DNA of 64,000 bases from the NCBI GenBank assembly GCA_001899635.1, contig MKVQ01000005.1, forward strand, positions 683,114-747,113, in the 5' to 3' direction. The position numbers and the translations under genes are program-made. Source of the stretch: Myxococcales bacterium 68-20. GTDB taxonomy: Bacteria > Myxococcota_A > Polyangia > Polyangiales > Polyangiaceae. Shown here in pieces: positions 63,039-64,000 of the stretch. The notes below the pieces were generated by a model, which saw only the letters and a list, made by a program, of their open reading frames with translations, was not told where the DNA came from and searched no databases. Numbering within the stretch: the first letter of the stretch is position 1; every line of letters starts with the position of its first letter.

Positions 63039-64000
63039 TCACTCGAGAGCGCTACGGCCGAACGTGGCGGGCCACTCGGCCTCTTCGACCATCGACCACA
63101 CCGCGCGGAGGTCGCTTCGGATCTCCTCCGCCGTCGGACGATGCCGCGGGTCGCGCCGGAGCGTGGGCACGAGCACCTCAGCCAGCGGGCCGACCTCGGG
63201 GTTTCCGATGAGCGCCTTCATCGGCTCGGGGAAGCCGTCATGGGAGACGTGCATCGTGATCTGCGCGACCTCGTTCGGTGCATCGAAGAGGACCTTGCCC
63301 GTGAGCATCTCGAACGCGAGACATCCGAACGAGTAGATGTCGGCTGCGGACGGCGCCGGGACGAACCCCTCGGGGAGGACACCCCAGACCTCGGGCGCGC
63401 CGTATGGTCCGGTCCCGCACCCCTGACGGAGCTTTCGGCCCGCGAGCCCGAAGTCCACGAGGACGCCTTGTTCGCCGCGCCGGAGCAGCACGTTCGACGG
63501 CTTGAGATCGAGATGGCCGATGCCGACGGAGTGCATCGCCTCGAGGCCGGCGAGGACGTCGTCGAGCGCTCGGAGGCACCGCTTCATGTCAAACGTGCGC
63601 GATTGGATCACGCGCTCCAGCGTGACGCCCTCGACGAGCTCCATCACGAGGATGGGAAGCGGCTTCGTGCCCATGTCGAACGTCACGAAGCGCGCGAGGT
63701 TCGTGTGGTTCGGCAGCATGATGAGCGCCGATGCCTCGTCGCGAAACATCTTGAGGAACTCGTCCTGCGAGAGGCTGCGCGCCGCGGTCGCGTTGTAGTC
63801 GGGCACCTTGAGGGCGAAGCGGTCTGCGTTGGGCTCGTGCTTGTCCTCTGCCCTCGTCACGATGAAGACCGACGCGGTGCCGCCGACGCCGAGAGCGCGC
63901 TGTACGAAGAAGCCGCCGATCGTACGGCGGGCCGGGAGCCAGGGCGGGAGCTGGTCGGCGACGCTCAGGGTGCCCGCCTCGGCAGAGGGACGCTCGACGG
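63039..64000 (-). CDS. Ser/Thr protein kinase with HLD catalytic loop (5' end outside window)
   Basis: 320 residues are visible and the frame stays open to the window edge; the GTG at 63860 would remove the glycine loop, so the true start lies beyond 64000. Motifs: RALGVGGTASVFIV (glycine loop), FALKVPD, GHLDLKPSNVLLR (catalytic loop with HLD instead of HRD), VDFGLAGRK, YGAPEVWG and DIYSFGCLAFEMLTG. The catalytic Asp and DFG are intact, so activity is likely. The HLD form suggests weak dependence on activation-loop phosphorylation. Confidence 0.9.
   Translation of the reverse strand, partial: VERPSAEAGTLSVADQLPPWLPARRTIGGFFVQRALGVGGTASVFIVTRAEDKHEPNADRFALKVPDYNATAARSLSQDEFLKMFRDEASALIMLPNHTNLARFVTFDMGTKPLPILVMELVEGVTLERVIQSRTFDMKRCLRALDDVLAGLEAMHSVGIGHLDLKPSNVLLRRGEQGVLVDFGLAGRKLRQGCGTGPYGAPEVWGVLPEGFVPAPSAADIYSFGCLAFEMLTGKVLFDAPNEVAQITMHVSHDGFPEPMKALIGNPEVGPLAEVLVPTLRRDPRHRPTAEEIRSDLRAVWSMVEEAEWPATFGRSALE

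Overview
The window is a very GC-rich chromosomal segment with a strong third-position GC bias. It is dense in lipoproteins whose mature N-termini are rich in Ala, Asp and Gly, Hanks-type Ser/Thr kinases, an AgmX/PglI-type C-terminal domain and a probable C-terminal sorting signal. This style fits a myxobacterium (Myxococcota), most likely of the Polyangiales/Sorangium side. That placement is inferred from gene style, not from a marker gene. Roughly fifty protein genes and one tRNA-Lys gene are supported. I see no prophage, insertion sequence, CRISPR array or rRNA.

Layout. 1-6617: the end of a possible ParB-like protein, a membrane protein, a leftward cluster of thiamine-dependent 2-oxoacid dehydrogenase E1 alpha and beta with a GFA-family enzyme, then a lipoprotein and a proline-rich protein. 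6871-16415: 2-oxoglutarate dehydrogenase E1 (sucA), a mechanosensitive channel with a cyclic-nucleotide domain, pheA, and a PrsW-like membrane protease coupled to pheA. 16433-29987: cell-envelope functions (L,D-transpeptidase, FKBP isomerase, trypsin-like protease, lipoproteins, an aminopeptidase, a TPR protein with a degenerate zincin-like domain, a DPP-IV-like peptidase and a cupin). 30062-35510: a leftward three-gene operon (polyprenyl synthase, GbsR/MarR regulator, outer-membrane protein) and two short-chain dehydrogenases. 35650-40354: a small membrane protein coupled to a DEAD-box RNA helicase, a repeat-containing spacer and a pseudokinase/GYF/AgmX fusion. 40454-45065: an overlapping non-homologous end-joining operon, ku, DUF72, ligD. 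45095-49491: small lipoproteins, tRNA-Lys(UUU) with a displaced copy of its 3' end 1.19 kb away, and an alpha/beta hydrolase. 49825-56709: a GH31 glycosidase lipoprotein and three further secreted lipoproteins. 56995-64000: a HEAT-repeat protein, a metallophosphatase, a glutaredoxin-fold pair, a cysteine-cluster protein and two convergent Ser/Thr kinases.

How the genes work together. The clearest functional units are the E1 alpha/beta pair, the ku-DUF72-ligD repair operon with two overlapping junctions, and the polyprenyl synthase-regulator-porin operon, whose upstream region carries an AT-rich dyad that could be the regulator's operator. The most unusual structures are the 1.19-kb interval between the tRNA-Lys gene and its displaced 3' fragment, which holds a compositionally different gene with an internal duplication and a zinc ribbon; two copies of a foldable repeat of about 59 bp at 38.6 and 63.0 kb; a 65-bp tandem repeat at 38.4 kb; and several enzyme folds that have lost catalytic residues (zincin, kinase, glutaredoxin).
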